Origin: Aphanizomenon flos-aquae FACHB-1287
GTDB lineage: Bacteria; Cyanobacteriota; Cyanobacteriia; Cyanobacteriales; Nostocaceae
DNA: 44,763 nucleotides
Reading direction: 5' to 3'
Assembly (NCBI RefSeq): GCF_014698755.1
Contig: NZ_JACJTO010000036.1
Span: forward strand, 1 to 44,763
This document shows positions 15,112 through 25,130 of this stretch, piece after piece. Position numbers and translations under genes: made by a program. Position 1 is the stretch's first letter; each line of letters opens with the position of its first letter. The notes beneath the pieces were generated by a model. The model had not been told where the DNA came from, made no database searches, and saw only the letters and a program-made list of their open reading frames with translations.

Positions 15112-15534
15112 AACATCCTCTCTTTATTTATATGGATGGGACTTCCATGTAAATTTGTTATTCTAAATACACTTTGTGTTATTGATTTATTTGGATACGG
15201 TGAATATAATTTGAGAATATCTTAGAAATCAATGAAAGAATGTGATCTAGTTTTCCATTCATATATACCTAACAATTTAGACGTTTGTTTTTCCTGAAAA
15301 GTGTCTTAAAAATACAAATTTATTTTTAGATTTATAGAAATAACTAATTCTTATACCCCAGGTAATTAATTATTGGAAACTGTACAAACACTGGCATTTA
15401 CGTAAAATATATTTCTTTACATTGACTTTTAGCTGCTCTCTTTATCTCGCTTAAACTAATGTTCATTGGTAATTTCAACACAATCAGCCATTGTCACCGA
15501 TAGAATAAATGAAAAATAGCTAAAAACACGCTAA
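15112..15534. other. Intergenic region upstream of clpP
   Basis: About 420 bp, AT-rich, holding the clpP promoter and, on the other strand, any promoter of the small gene at 14956-15111. I see no convincing -35/-10 pair or structured RNA. Confidence 0.4.
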
Positions 15535-16140
15535 ATGATTCCTATCGTTATTGAACAATCGGGTCGAGGCGAACGCGCCTTTGATATCTATTCACGGCTG
15601 TTGCGTGAGCGGATTATTTTTTTGGGAGAACAAGTTGATAGCAATCTAGCCAACTTGATTGTGGCCCAACTGCTGTTTTTAGATTCTGAGGACGCGGAGA
15701 AGGACATATATATGTACATTAATTCTCCTGGTGGTTCAGTGACAGCAGGAATGGGAATTTTTGACACTATGAAGCATATTCGCCCTGATGTTTGTACAAT
15801 TTGTACTGGATTAGCGGCAAGTATGGGAGCTTTTCTTCTCAGTGCTGGTACAAAGGGTAAACGTATGAGTTTACCCCATTCACGGATTATGATTCATCAA
15901 CCCCTGGGTGGTGCTCAGGGACAAGCGACTGATATTGCAATTCAAGCCCGGGAAATTCTGTACCACAAGCAACGACTGAATGAGTTTCTCGCTGAACACA
16001 CTGGTCAACCTTTTGAGCGGATTTCTGAAGATACCGAACGTGATTTCTTTATGTCTCCGGCTGAAGCTAAAGACTATGGCTTAATTGACCAAGTAATTGA
16101 CCGTCATGCCGCAGGTAGTCGTCCTGTCGCTCTAGTTTAG
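15535..16140 (+). CDS. clpP: ATP-dependent Clp protease proteolytic subunit ClpP
   Basis: 201 residues, standard length. The catalytic triad is visible: Ser96 in GLAASMGAF, His121 in MIHQPLGG and Asp170 in DTERDFFM. The substrate-binding [19 protein letters not shown] loop is intact. The peptidase forms tetradecamers with a ClpC or ClpX ATPase and degrades cytoplasmic proteins. Cyanobacteria encode several clpP paralogues; this one stands alone, without clpX or clpR beside it, like the ClpP1 type. It is followed by a GGTCAGT tandem repeat and a convergent hypothetical gene. Confidence 0.95.
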   Translation: MIPIVIEQSGRGERAFDIYSRLLRERIIFLGEQVDSNLANLIVAQLLFLDSEDAEKDIYMYINSPGGSVTAGMGIFDTMKHIRPDVCTICTGLAASMGAFLLSAGTKGKRMSLPHSRIMIHQPLGGAQGQATDIAIQAREILYHKQRLNEFLAEHTGQPFERISEDTERDFFMSPAEAKDYGLIDQVIDRHAAGSRPVALV

Positions 16141-16145
16141 TTATT

Positions 16146-16175
16146 GGTCAGTGGTCAGTGGTTAGTGGTCAGTGG
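16146..16175. repeat. Heptanucleotide tandem repeat (GGTCAGT)
   Basis: About four units of GGTCAGT/GGTTAGT between convergent clpP and the following hypothetical gene, another STRR-class repeat. Confidence 0.65.
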
Positions 16176-16210
16176 TAAAGGAAAAAACTAACGACTAACA
16201 ACTGGCCAGT

Positions 16211-16930
16211 TTAAAATCCCGCAATTGGGTCTGGTTGGGATTTTAGGTAAGTGAGAAAATTGCGTAATTCTTCTTCACTCAGAAGAGAACGTCCTCGTTT
16301 ATTGTAGGTTTTCACCAAATAATCTTTTCCTTGTTCTGGTGTCCAACCTAAACGCTCAATTTCTACATCTGTTTGGGCAATTACATCAGATAAATTTACT
16401 GGTTCATTATGTCTTTTCTTTTTACCGATGACTGACTGAACACCAGCATCTTCATAAGGGGTATAATTCCGAGGAGTAAACGGTGTGACATTACTAAGAG
16501 AGACTTCTGTTAAAGGTGGATATTCTGGTTCTGAATGAGGAAATATCTCTGGTTTTGTAGCTTTATCAGTATTAAGCTCTTCTAGAACAGGTGGTGTATA
16601 TATTGGTGTATTGCTGCTGACAGGAGAAACAGGTTTTGATTCCTGTAAACTAGGTTGGATTGGTGGTGGGGGAACTAATAGTGGGGCCGATTTTGTAACT
16701 TCTACTGGTAGATTCTTGATTCCTAAAACTGTTAACGCCCTAATTCTAGCTTGGTCTTCTGCAGCTTCCACCGTTTCTGCTCCGGCAATTCCCGTTGCAC
16801 GGATGATACCTTCAAGTTGTATACTGACACGGACGATATATTTACCTTGAAAAATTTCTATTAATTCCGAGATTATACTGCCGTTGGGGTACAAGTTTTG
16901 GAATTGCGCCAACATCATACTTTCAACCAT
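16211..16930 (-). CDS. Hypothetical protein with a Rad52/dsRNA-binding-like N-terminal domain
   Basis: 239 residues. The N-terminal 70 residues (NGSIISELIEIFQGKYIVRV, then EGIIRATGIAGAETVEAAED and QARIRALTVLG) have a beta-beta-alpha pattern with AEDQARIRAL, similar to Rad52-like or dsRNA-binding folds in cyanobacterial hypothetical proteins. A Pro-rich disordered linker (about 84-160) follows. The C-terminus (IERLGWTPEQGKDYLVKTYN, then SRGLLSEEE-type and FLTYLKSQP) looks like a small helical DNA-binding or UBA-like domain. Nucleic-acid binding is my guess from this layout. It is convergent with clpP. Start is the ATG at 16930, with internal Met5 and Met6 as alternatives. Confidence 0.65.
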   Translation of the reverse strand: MVESMMLAQFQNLYPNGSIISELIEIFQGKYIVRVSIQLEGIIRATGIAGAETVEAAEDQARIRALTVLGIKNLPVEVTKSAPLLVPPPPIQPSLQESKPVSPVSSNTPIYTPPVLEELNTDKATKPEIFPHSEPEYPPLTEVSLSNVTPFTPRNYTPYEDAGVQSVIGKKKRHNEPVNLSDVIAQTDVEIERLGWTPEQGKDYLVKTYNKRGRSLLSEEELRNFLTYLKSQPDPIAGF

Positions 16931-17641
16931 TTTATCTAAATTCTCGTAACTACATAAATTTCTAGTCAGGGAATAACGGACAAGGATAATTAACTACTCC
17001 TAGACATAAGGGCATATTTCCGTATAAAGTCCTACTGAGAACCGGACAGTTAAGACACAAGACATTAGATATGACCTGATTCTAGCAGTTATTGATCAGA
17101 AATTGTCATCTTCACCTAATTAAATGCTATACTAATTACCCAATTAGATATCTAGAAGTATTTTTAAAGAAGTGCGCTCTAAATCTACAATAGTAAAGAT
17201 AAGGTTCGCCCTCACTGCCTGTGTTTTACTGCTTACCTGATTGTTACCGATTCTACAGAAGGGAGAATTGGGGTTTTTCGGCAGTTTCTCCTAGTTAAGA
17301 CATGGCTAACGCTACGCTATCGGATGCTAATGGTGTGAAATTACCTTCGTTCTAAACAATCAAAAACCTATGGTTAAGCGTGTTTATAGCTTCTGGGTGG
17401 TATGAAGAGTTCTTCAAACCAAGTCTCTCCCTAACCCATAATCTATACATCTAGTGGTTAATCATTAAGTATCAGAGTGTATGGTGGAAATTGTTTAGAG
17501 CCGGGGAAGCAGTCACGCTGACAAACTCTGAGTGTCATAAAGCGAGAAATCGGAGCAGGCGCTTTCTCCTACCATGACGGCAACTAGCGGAAAACCAGAT
17601 TCGACAAAAAATGATGTTTTGACCAAAGGTCGGTTCACTGC
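16931..17641. other. Long non-coding leader region upstream of the RNB-domain gene
   Basis: 711 bp without a credible gene. A candidate structured RNA segment is at 17534-17578. A stretch near 17306-17325 (GCTAACGCTACGCTATCGG) is typical of dispersed cyanobacterial repeats. I found no ribosomal protein genes here, although rpmG and rpsR sit next to RNase genes in some cyanobacteria. Confidence 0.45.
17534..17578 (+). promoter_or_regulatory. Possible structured leader RNA before the RNB-domain gene
   Basis: GTCAT (17534-17538) can pair with ATGAC (17574-17578), and inside it GAGAAA (17544-17549) can pair with TTTCTC (17563-17568). The structure ends 64 bp before the start codon. RNase genes are often autoregulated through leader structures, which is only an analogy here. 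Confidence 0.25.
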
Positions 17642-19978
17642 ATGGAATTTTCAATCGCTACACTTCTTGCCAATTTTACAGATGATAAATTGGTAGCTCG
17701 TAAAGTCCTAGAAAAGAAACTGGGTTGTGAGAATGAGGAAAGTCTAGAAAAACTACAAATTACTTTAGATGTACTGGAAAAAATTGGGCTTTTGGTGAAG
17801 GAACGGGGAAAATATCGCCGCGTCACCGAGGAGGGGTTAATTGAGGCTAAACTACGCTGTTCCAGCAAGGGCTTTTGCTTTGCAATTCAAGATAGCGAAG
17901 GCTCAGAGGATATTTACATCCGTGAAAGTCATTTGAGTAATGCCTGGAATGGCGATCGCGTTTTAGTTAGAGTCCTCAAGGAAGGCAGTCGACGGCGATC
18001 GCCCGAAGGTGAAGTTAAATTGATCATGGAACGGTCTAATCACACCTTACTCGCTAGAATTAAGCAGGTAGAGGAAGGTTTTCGGGCTGTACCCTTAGAT
18101 GACAGATTGCTGTTTGAACTAAAACTACAACTCAACAGCATGAATCTGGAAGAGGCAATTGATCATTTAGCTCATGTAGAAATTCTCCGTTATCCCTTGG
18201 CACAATATCCCCCCTTGGGTCGAGTGGTGCAAATTCTGGGCAGTGATGCTGAAGCCGCAGCAGATATAGATTTGGTAACTTGTAAACATGATTTATCCCG
18301 AACTTTTCCTGATGCAATCCTCGATGTCGCCACAAAGTTACCCAAAAGACTCCTGAAAGCAGACCTGAAAAATCGTCTCGATTTACGTGATATTTTTACC
18401 TTCACGATCAAAAGTGTCAACAGTGATGAATCTGTGGTGGAAAATGCCTGGAGTTTGGAAAAAACTACCGCTGATAATTGGCGATTAATTGTTCATATTA
18501 CGGATGTGTCCCACTATATCCAACCAGATGAAGCCTTAGATAGGGAAGCCCTGAAGCGCGGTAAATCAGTATATTTAGGAGAATCCTTACTGCCAATGTT
18601 ACCAGCAGCGGTGACAGAACGGTGTTCTCTGATCCCTGGTAGCGATCGCTTGGCTCTTTCCTTTATCATTACCATTAACCCCCAATCGGGAGAAGTGGAG
18701 GAATGGGAAATTCAACCTAGTGTCATTAGTGTAGATACATCTGTAAGTCAAACAAATGCAGTCAGCATTCTCACAGGTAAAACCACCAAAGTGACAGCCG
18801 AAGTTCAAGAGAAACTGCTAGATTTGCAGACTTTGGCTATGGCTATTAAACAGGTACGTTTAGAGCGGGGTAGTTTACAGTTAAATCTCCCACCCACTCA
18901 TAACCCTTACCATGATGAAGGATCAATGGGATCTGTGGTACTAAATGACTTACCACCAGCGTCGCTGATCACAGAGTTGGTAATATTAGTTAACCAACTC
19001 ATGGCCAACCACCTCAACGCTCTAGACATTCCTTGTCTATGGCGAGTCCAAGGTACACCTGACCCCGAAGATGTTCAGGAAATGCTCAAACTAGCTGTGA
19101 ATTTAGGTGTGGAATTAGGACTAGACCCAGAATTGGAAATCCAACCCCTAGATTATCAACACTTGACAGGAGCTTTTACCGAATCTCCATCGGAACAAGT
19201 TCTCACTTACTTGTTACAGGACACTCTTAAGCCCTCTGTCTACAGCGTCACCAAGAGTTCTCACTTTGGACTGGCCTTATCTCAATATGTCCACATCACC
19301 GCCCCCCTCCGTCGTTATCCAGATATCCTCTTACAACGGGTGTATCATAACTTAATAGAACATGGGCGCGATCGCCGGAATACCCGCGTCAAAGAACGAA
19401 TTAATCTCCGCCATTCCAATTGTCATGAAGAAATTAATTGGAACGTTCTTCCCCCAGAACTCCAACAAGAAATCCAAAGTGACTTAACTAGAGTTGTTGT
19501 TCAGATTAATGACCGAGAAAAAGAAGTCCAAGAAGCAGAAGCTGATTTAGCCGGACTGCAAAAAGCCTCCTTGATGAAACAACGCATTGGCGAAATATTT
19601 CCTGGAGTAATTACTGGTGTTCAATCCTATGGTTTCTTTGTAGAAATCGAAGTCCCAGTAGAAGCACCGATCCGGGGCAATCTCGCCAATACCTTACGGG
19701 TAGAAGGGCTAGTTCACGTCAGTTCCCTCAAAGATGATTGGTATGAATATCGGGCTAGACAACAAGCTTTATTTGGGCGGAAAAATCGAGCTTCCTACCG
19801 ACTCGGCGATAGCTGCATGGTGCAAGTCAAGAGTGTTGATTATTACCGTCAACAAATTGATTTAGTTACCGTTGGCGCTGATGGTTTACCTAAAAGCACG
19901 GGCGCAAATATAAATAATGAAGATCTAGGAGACATTTATTCACCCAATGAAACCGACTCTTTCGACCAAGAACCATAA
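17642..19978 (+). CDS. RNase II/R-family (RNB domain) protein with a degenerate active site, Zam-like
   Basis: 778 residues: an N-terminal winged-helix-like part, cold-shock-like domain, RNB domain (about 245-580) and a C-terminal S1 domain (IGEIFPGVITGVQSYGFFVE, near 650). Family signatures are present: LDLRD, IVHITDVSHYIQPDEALDRE, RGKSVYLGESLLPMLP and ITAPLRRYPDILLQR with the conserved Arg pair. The metal-binding stretch that should read TIDxxxARDxDDA reads TIKSVNSDESVVENAWSLE, so the catalytic aspartates are absent. I infer a catalytically weak or dead RNA-binding member; cyanobacterial Zam (acetazolamide-resistance protein) is the likely relative. ubiX follows about 200 bp downstream on the same strand. 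Confidence 0.85.
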   Translation: MEFSIATLLANFTDDKLVARKVLEKKLGCENEESLEKLQITLDVLEKIGLLVKERGKYRRVTEEGLIEAKLRCSSKGFCFAIQDSEGSEDIYIRESHLSNAWNGDRVLVRVLKEGSRRRSPEGEVKLIMERSNHTLLARIKQVEEGFRAVPLDDRLLFELKLQLNSMNLEEAIDHLAHVEILRYPLAQYPPLGRVVQILGSDAEAAADIDLVTCKHDLSRTFPDAILDVATKLPKRLLKADLKNRLDLRDIFTFTIKSVNSDESVVENAWSLEKTTADNWRLIVHITDVSHYIQPDEALDREALKRGKSVYLGESLLPMLPAAVTERCSLIPGSDRLALSFIITINPQSGEVEEWEIQPSVISVDTSVSQTNAVSILTGKTTKVTAEVQEKLLDLQTLAMAIKQVRLERGSLQLNLPPTHNPYHDEGSMGSVVLNDLPPASLITELVILVNQLMANHLNALDIPCLWRVQGTPDPEDVQEMLKLAVNLGVELGLDPELEIQPLDYQHLTGAFTESPSEQVLTYLLQDTLKPSVYSVTKSSHFGLALSQYVHITAPLRRYPDILLQRVYHNLIEHGRDRRNTRVKERINLRHSNCHEEINWNVLPPELQQEIQSDLTRVVVQINDREKEVQEAEADLAGLQKASLMKQRIGEIFPGVITGVQSYGFFVEIEVPVEAPIRGNLANTLRVEGLVHVSSLKDDWYEYRARQQALFGRKNRASYRLGDSCMVQVKSVDYYRQQIDLVTVGADGLPKSTGANINNEDLGDIYSPNETDSFDQEP

Positions 19979-20035
19979 TGATAAAGAATAGTCAGTTATT
20001 CTTTGCCAGTTGTCAGTTGTCCATCCATTGTTATT

Positions 20036-20141
20036 ACAGCACTTCCCGGTGTTATGAGGTACATATCTAGCGGGAAAGATGCCCGCACCACAGGAGTTTC
20101 ATAATTCAACCTTGTACCTCATCTTCAGCGGAAAACGCTGT
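20036..20141. mobile_element. MITE-like palindromic element with ACAGC/GCTGT ends
   Basis: The ends ACAGC and GCTGT bound a 106-bp unit. Inside, ATGAGGTACA (20054-20063) and TGTACCTCAT (20113-20122) are perfect inverted repeats, and GCGGG...CCCGC forms a central hairpin. I recognise it as a widespread cyanobacterial dispersed repeat. It splits the RNB-protein gene from ubiX. Confidence 0.7.
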
Positions 20142-20174
20142 AAATACTGACTACCAACCACCGACCACTGACTA

Positions 20175-20795
20175 ATGACTAATAACACAAAACCTTTAAT
20201 CCTGGGCGTAACAGGTGCATCTGGTCTAATTTACGCCGTTCGCGCTCTTAAATTTCTCTTAGCAGCAGAATACGAGATTGAACTGGTAGCCTCTAAATCA
20301 ACTTACATGGTTTGGCAAGCAGAACAGGAAATCCGAATGCCAGGAGAACCAGATAAACAAGCACAATTTTGGCGGGAACAAGCGGGAGTTCCCGCACAAG
20401 GCAAACTCCGCTGTCATCCTTGGAGTGATGTTGGCGCTGGTATTGCCAGTGGTTCTTTTCGCACTTTGGGGATGATCATTATGCCTTGTAGTATGAGTAC
20501 AGTCGCCAAACTAGCTGGTGGATTAAGTTCCGACTTACTAGAACGAGCCGCAGATGTACAAATCAAAGAAGGACGTAAACTAGTAATTGTCCCCAGAGAA
20601 ACTCCTTTGAGTTTAATTCACCTGCGAAACCTGACCACCTTAGCAGAAACTGGAGTCAGAATTGTCCCGGCTATTCCTGCTTGGTATCACAACCCTCAAA
20701 CCATTGAGGATTTAGTTGATTTTGTTGTTGCTCGCGCTCTGGATCAATTAGACGTTGATTGTATACCAATTCAGCGATGGCAAGGTCATTTATAG
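20175..20795 (+). CDS. ubiX: Flavin prenyltransferase UbiX
   Basis: 206 residues. The N-terminus LILGVTGASGLIYAVRALKF is the flavin-binding glycine loop with the Ser of GASG. MPCSMSTVAKLAGGLSSDLL is the conserved phosphate-binding loop, and VPRETPLSLIHLRNLTTLAE completes the signature of the family. It transfers a dimethylallyl group to reduced FMN to make prenylated FMN, the cofactor of UbiD-type decarboxylases used in quinone synthesis. The ATG lies in a GACTAATGAC repeat-like context, so the ribosome-binding site is poor. A strong terminator follows the stop. Confidence 0.95.
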   Translation: MTNNTKPLILGVTGASGLIYAVRALKFLLAAEYEIELVASKSTYMVWQAEQEIRMPGEPDKQAQFWREQAGVPAQGKLRCHPWSDVGAGIASGSFRTLGMIIMPCSMSTVAKLAGGLSSDLLERAADVQIKEGRKLVIVPRETPLSLIHLRNLTTLAETGVRIVPAIPAWYHNPQTIEDLVDFVVARALDQLDVDCIPIQRWQGHL

Positions 20796-20798
20796 CCT

Positions 20799-20819
20799 TT
20801 CCCCGTTAGGGGTTTTTTT
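20799..20819 (+). terminator. Rho-independent terminator of ubiX
   Basis: CCCC-GTTA-GGGG stem-loop followed directly by seven T residues, starting 4 bp after the ubiX stop. A classic intrinsic terminator. Confidence 0.85.
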
Positions 20820-20861
20820 CTCTGATGTATTTTCAATTTCTGCAGCAATTTTGAACTTTTT

Positions 20862-21479
20862 ATGGCTGTAATTCGCTTAATTATCTTAGTGGCGGCAATA
20901 CTGGGACTAATAATCATATTAGCCCAAAATTTATCGCCCTTACTATCCCTAGTATTTTTGGGAATGCGAAGTCAATCATTACCATTAGGATTGTGGATTT
21001 TATTGAGTATCATTGCTGGTATTTTTACATCTTTAATAATTACCAGGTTATTAAAGTTGGCGACGGATTTAAATTTACAACAACAACCTACACCTAAATC
21101 AATTCCCACCCCACCCCGTGTTAGACCATATACTCCACCTTCTCAAAGTCCTCCACCCCCAGTTAGTCAATTTCATGATCAAGATGATTGGAATACAAAT
21201 CAAAATCAAGATGATTGGGATGATGGTGATAATTATCAATCAGTACCAGAGACCTCTCAAAACAATTCCCGAACTAGTTCTGTTTATTCCTACAGTTCCC
21301 AAGCACCAAAAAATACTGCTGTAGGTAAAACCGAATCAATCTACGATGCTGATTATCGGGTAATTGTTCCCCCTTATCAAGAATCAAGCAAAAATCAAGT
21401 AACCGATGATGATGACTGGGATTTTTTTGAAGATGATGATTTTGATGATAATAACGAAAATAAACCACAGAAACGCTAA
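20862..21479 (+). CDS. LapA-domain (DUF1049-like) membrane protein with acidic tail
   Basis: 205 residues. Two N-terminal membrane helices (about 2-22 and 40-63) frame the loop NLSPLLSLVFLGMRSQSLPL, the layout of LapA/DUF1049 proteins. The rest is cytoplasmic and low-complexity: Pro-rich (TPPRVRPYTPPSQSPPPP), then Asp/Asn-rich, then ending in an acidic run (DDDDWDFFEDDDFDDNN). LapA proteins assist envelope assembly in proteobacteria; cyanobacterial members are uncharacterised. The acidic tail may be a protein-binding region. It has its own transcription unit, since the ubiX terminator lies just upstream. Confidence 0.75.
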   Translation: MAVIRLIILVAAILGLIIILAQNLSPLLSLVFLGMRSQSLPLGLWILLSIIAGIFTSLIITRLLKLATDLNLQQQPTPKSIPTPPRVRPYTPPSQSPPPPVSQFHDQDDWNTNQNQDDWDDGDNYQSVPETSQNNSRTSSVYSYSSQAPKNTAVGKTESIYDADYRVIVPPYQESSKNQVTDDDDWDFFEDDDFDDNNENKPQKR

Positions 21480-21863
21480 TTTAATATAAATTTGATAGAA
21501 GTAGAAAATGGCAGAAGTTAACTTAAATATCAGTAGTTTTTCTCCATCAATCTTATTTATTTTTTTGATCTTCCATTTCTTAAATCCTCTCTGTACAAGC
21601 TTTCTAACCTTTAATCACCGTCAAAATCACGTTAAATCATTCCTTTATATCTAAACATCATGGAAATAACACGGGCTTATCTTGTATTTTTTGAAAAACT
21701 GTGTATAATAACATATTATACCCTTGCATATAGTAACCTTATCTAAATTTGTGCAACCTGGTTTTCTAACTAACTACTTTACGCTTAAAGAGAATAAGAA
21801 ACGTTTTCACAAATATTTTAGATAGGATTGCTAACCGATAACACAAATCAAGAGATTTCTGCC
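21480..21863. other. Intergenic region upstream of the DAHP synthase gene
   Basis: 384 bp, AT-rich. It holds the promoter and palindrome given separately. I see no further gene, riboswitch or attenuator; a Phe/Tyr-rich leader peptide was looked for and not found. Confidence 0.45.
21682..21721 (+). promoter_or_regulatory. Candidate promoter with an overlapping 19-bp palindrome
   Basis: TTGTAT (21682-21687) and a perfect TATAAT (21704-21709) are spaced by 16 bp. The -10 box is the left arm of a perfect palindrome GTATAATA-ACA-TATTATAC (21703-21721). A dimeric repressor bound there would block transcription of the DAHP synthase gene, about 140 bp downstream. AT-rich palindromes also arise by chance. 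Confidence 0.45.
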
Positions 21864-22904
21864 ATGATTCATAAATTAATTAACACTAATATTAAGAGTT
21901 CTCATGTTTTGCTAACTCCTAATGAAGTTAAGGACAAATTACCTTTAACCAAAACCGCTGAACATACAATTTTAAAATTCAGACAACAAATAGAACATAT
22001 TCTAGATTTTCAAGATAGACGTAAATTCCTTGTCGTGGGTCCTTGTTCCATTCATGATCCCAAAGCCGCTATAGAATATGCCGAAAAATTGCAACCTTTA
22101 GCCGAAAAAGTTCAAGATAAATTGCTGTTAATTATGCGGGTTTATTTTGAAAAACCGAGAACTACTGTAGGTTGGAAAGGATTAATTAATGATCCAGAAA
22201 TGGATGATTCCTTTAATGTAGAAAAAGGGATATTAATTGCCAGAAACTTATTATTAAAGTTGGCAGATTTAGGATTACCAACCGCCACAGAAGCACTTGA
22301 TCCCATTATACCCCAATATATCAGCGAATTGGTATCCTGGTCAGCAATTGGGGCAAGAACAACTGAATCGCAAACACACCGAGAAATGGCTAGTGGTCTA
22401 TCTATGCCCGTCGGATTTAAAAATGGTACAGACGGGAATATTCAAGTAGCTGTAAATGCCCTCAAATCTGCAAAAACACCACATAATTTTCTAGGGATTA
22501 ATCAAAAAGGACAAGTAAGCGTATTTCAAACTCGGGGAAATGCCCATGGTCATGTAATTTTGCGGGGTGGAACTCAGCCTAATTTTGATGCAGAAAACAT
22601 CAAATTAGTAGAGGAACAATTAAAAGCAGCCAACCTATCACCCAGAATAGTTGTTGATTGTAGTCATGGTAATACTAATAAAGATTACAGATTACAATCT
22701 ATGGTTTTTGAGAATATTATTCAGCAAATAGTTGATGGTAATAGTTCCATTGTAGGAATGATGCTAGAATCAAATTTGTATGAAGGTAGTCAACCGATTA
22801 CAGGAAATCGTGAAGACCTACAATATGGTGTTTCCGTAACTGATAAATGTATTAATTGGGAAGAAACAGAAAGAATTATTTTGGCCGCTCACGCCAAATT
22901 ATAG
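21864..22904 (+). CDS. aroF: Class I 3-deoxy-7-phosphoheptulonate (DAHP) synthase
   Basis: 346 residues from the ATG at 21864; the frame continues 12 codons upstream to a TTG, but the ATG gives the usual family N-terminus and AAGAG lies 9 bp before it. Motifs: VVGPCSIHD (PEP and metal site), RVYFEKPRTTVGWKGLINDP (about 95-115), IGARTTESQTHREMASG, and VDCSHGNTNKD near the C-terminus. It condenses PEP and erythrose 4-phosphate in the first step of the shikimate pathway. It is the AroFGH type, usually feedback-inhibited by an aromatic amino acid; which one cannot be read. Confidence 0.95.
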   Translation: MIHKLINTNIKSSHVLLTPNEVKDKLPLTKTAEHTILKFRQQIEHILDFQDRRKFLVVGPCSIHDPKAAIEYAEKLQPLAEKVQDKLLLIMRVYFEKPRTTVGWKGLINDPEMDDSFNVEKGILIARNLLLKLADLGLPTATEALDPIIPQYISELVSWSAIGARTTESQTHREMASGLSMPVGFKNGTDGNIQVAVNALKSAKTPHNFLGINQKGQVSVFQTRGNAHGHVILRGGTQPNFDAENIKLVEEQLKAANLSPRIVVDCSHGNTNKDYRLQSMVFENIIQQIVDGNSSIVGMMLESNLYEGSQPITGNREDLQYGVSVTDKCINWEETERIILAAHAKL

Positions 22905-22911
22905 CATTAGG

Positions 22912-22929
22912 GGCGGGGAAACCCGCCCA
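22912..22929 (+). terminator. GC-rich hairpin after the DAHP synthase gene
   Basis: GGGCGGG and CCCGCCC form a perfect 7-bp stem with a 4-base loop, 8 bp after the stop codon. No T-run follows, so termination efficiency is uncertain. Confidence 0.55.
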
Positions 22930-22952
22930 GAATCTATTAATACATATACAAA

Positions 22953-23026
22953 TGGGATTGGTGCGGATCGAACGCACGGCCTAGCGCTTAGGAGGCGCTC
23001 GCTCTATCCAACTGAGCTACAACCCC
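22953..23026 (-). tRNA. tRNA-Arg (anticodon CCU)
   Basis: The minus strand folds as a 74-nt cloverleaf: acceptor GGGGTTG/CAATCCC, D arm GCTC...GAGC, anticodon stem AGCGC/GCGCT with loop CTCCTAA (anticodon CCT), and T arm GTGCG-TTCGATC-CGCAC. Discriminator base A; CCA is not encoded. It reads the AGG codon. Confidence 0.95.
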
Positions 23027-23060
23027 AAAGACCTAACTAAATACCATAATAGCAGTATTT

Positions 23061-25130
<2,070 letters not shown>

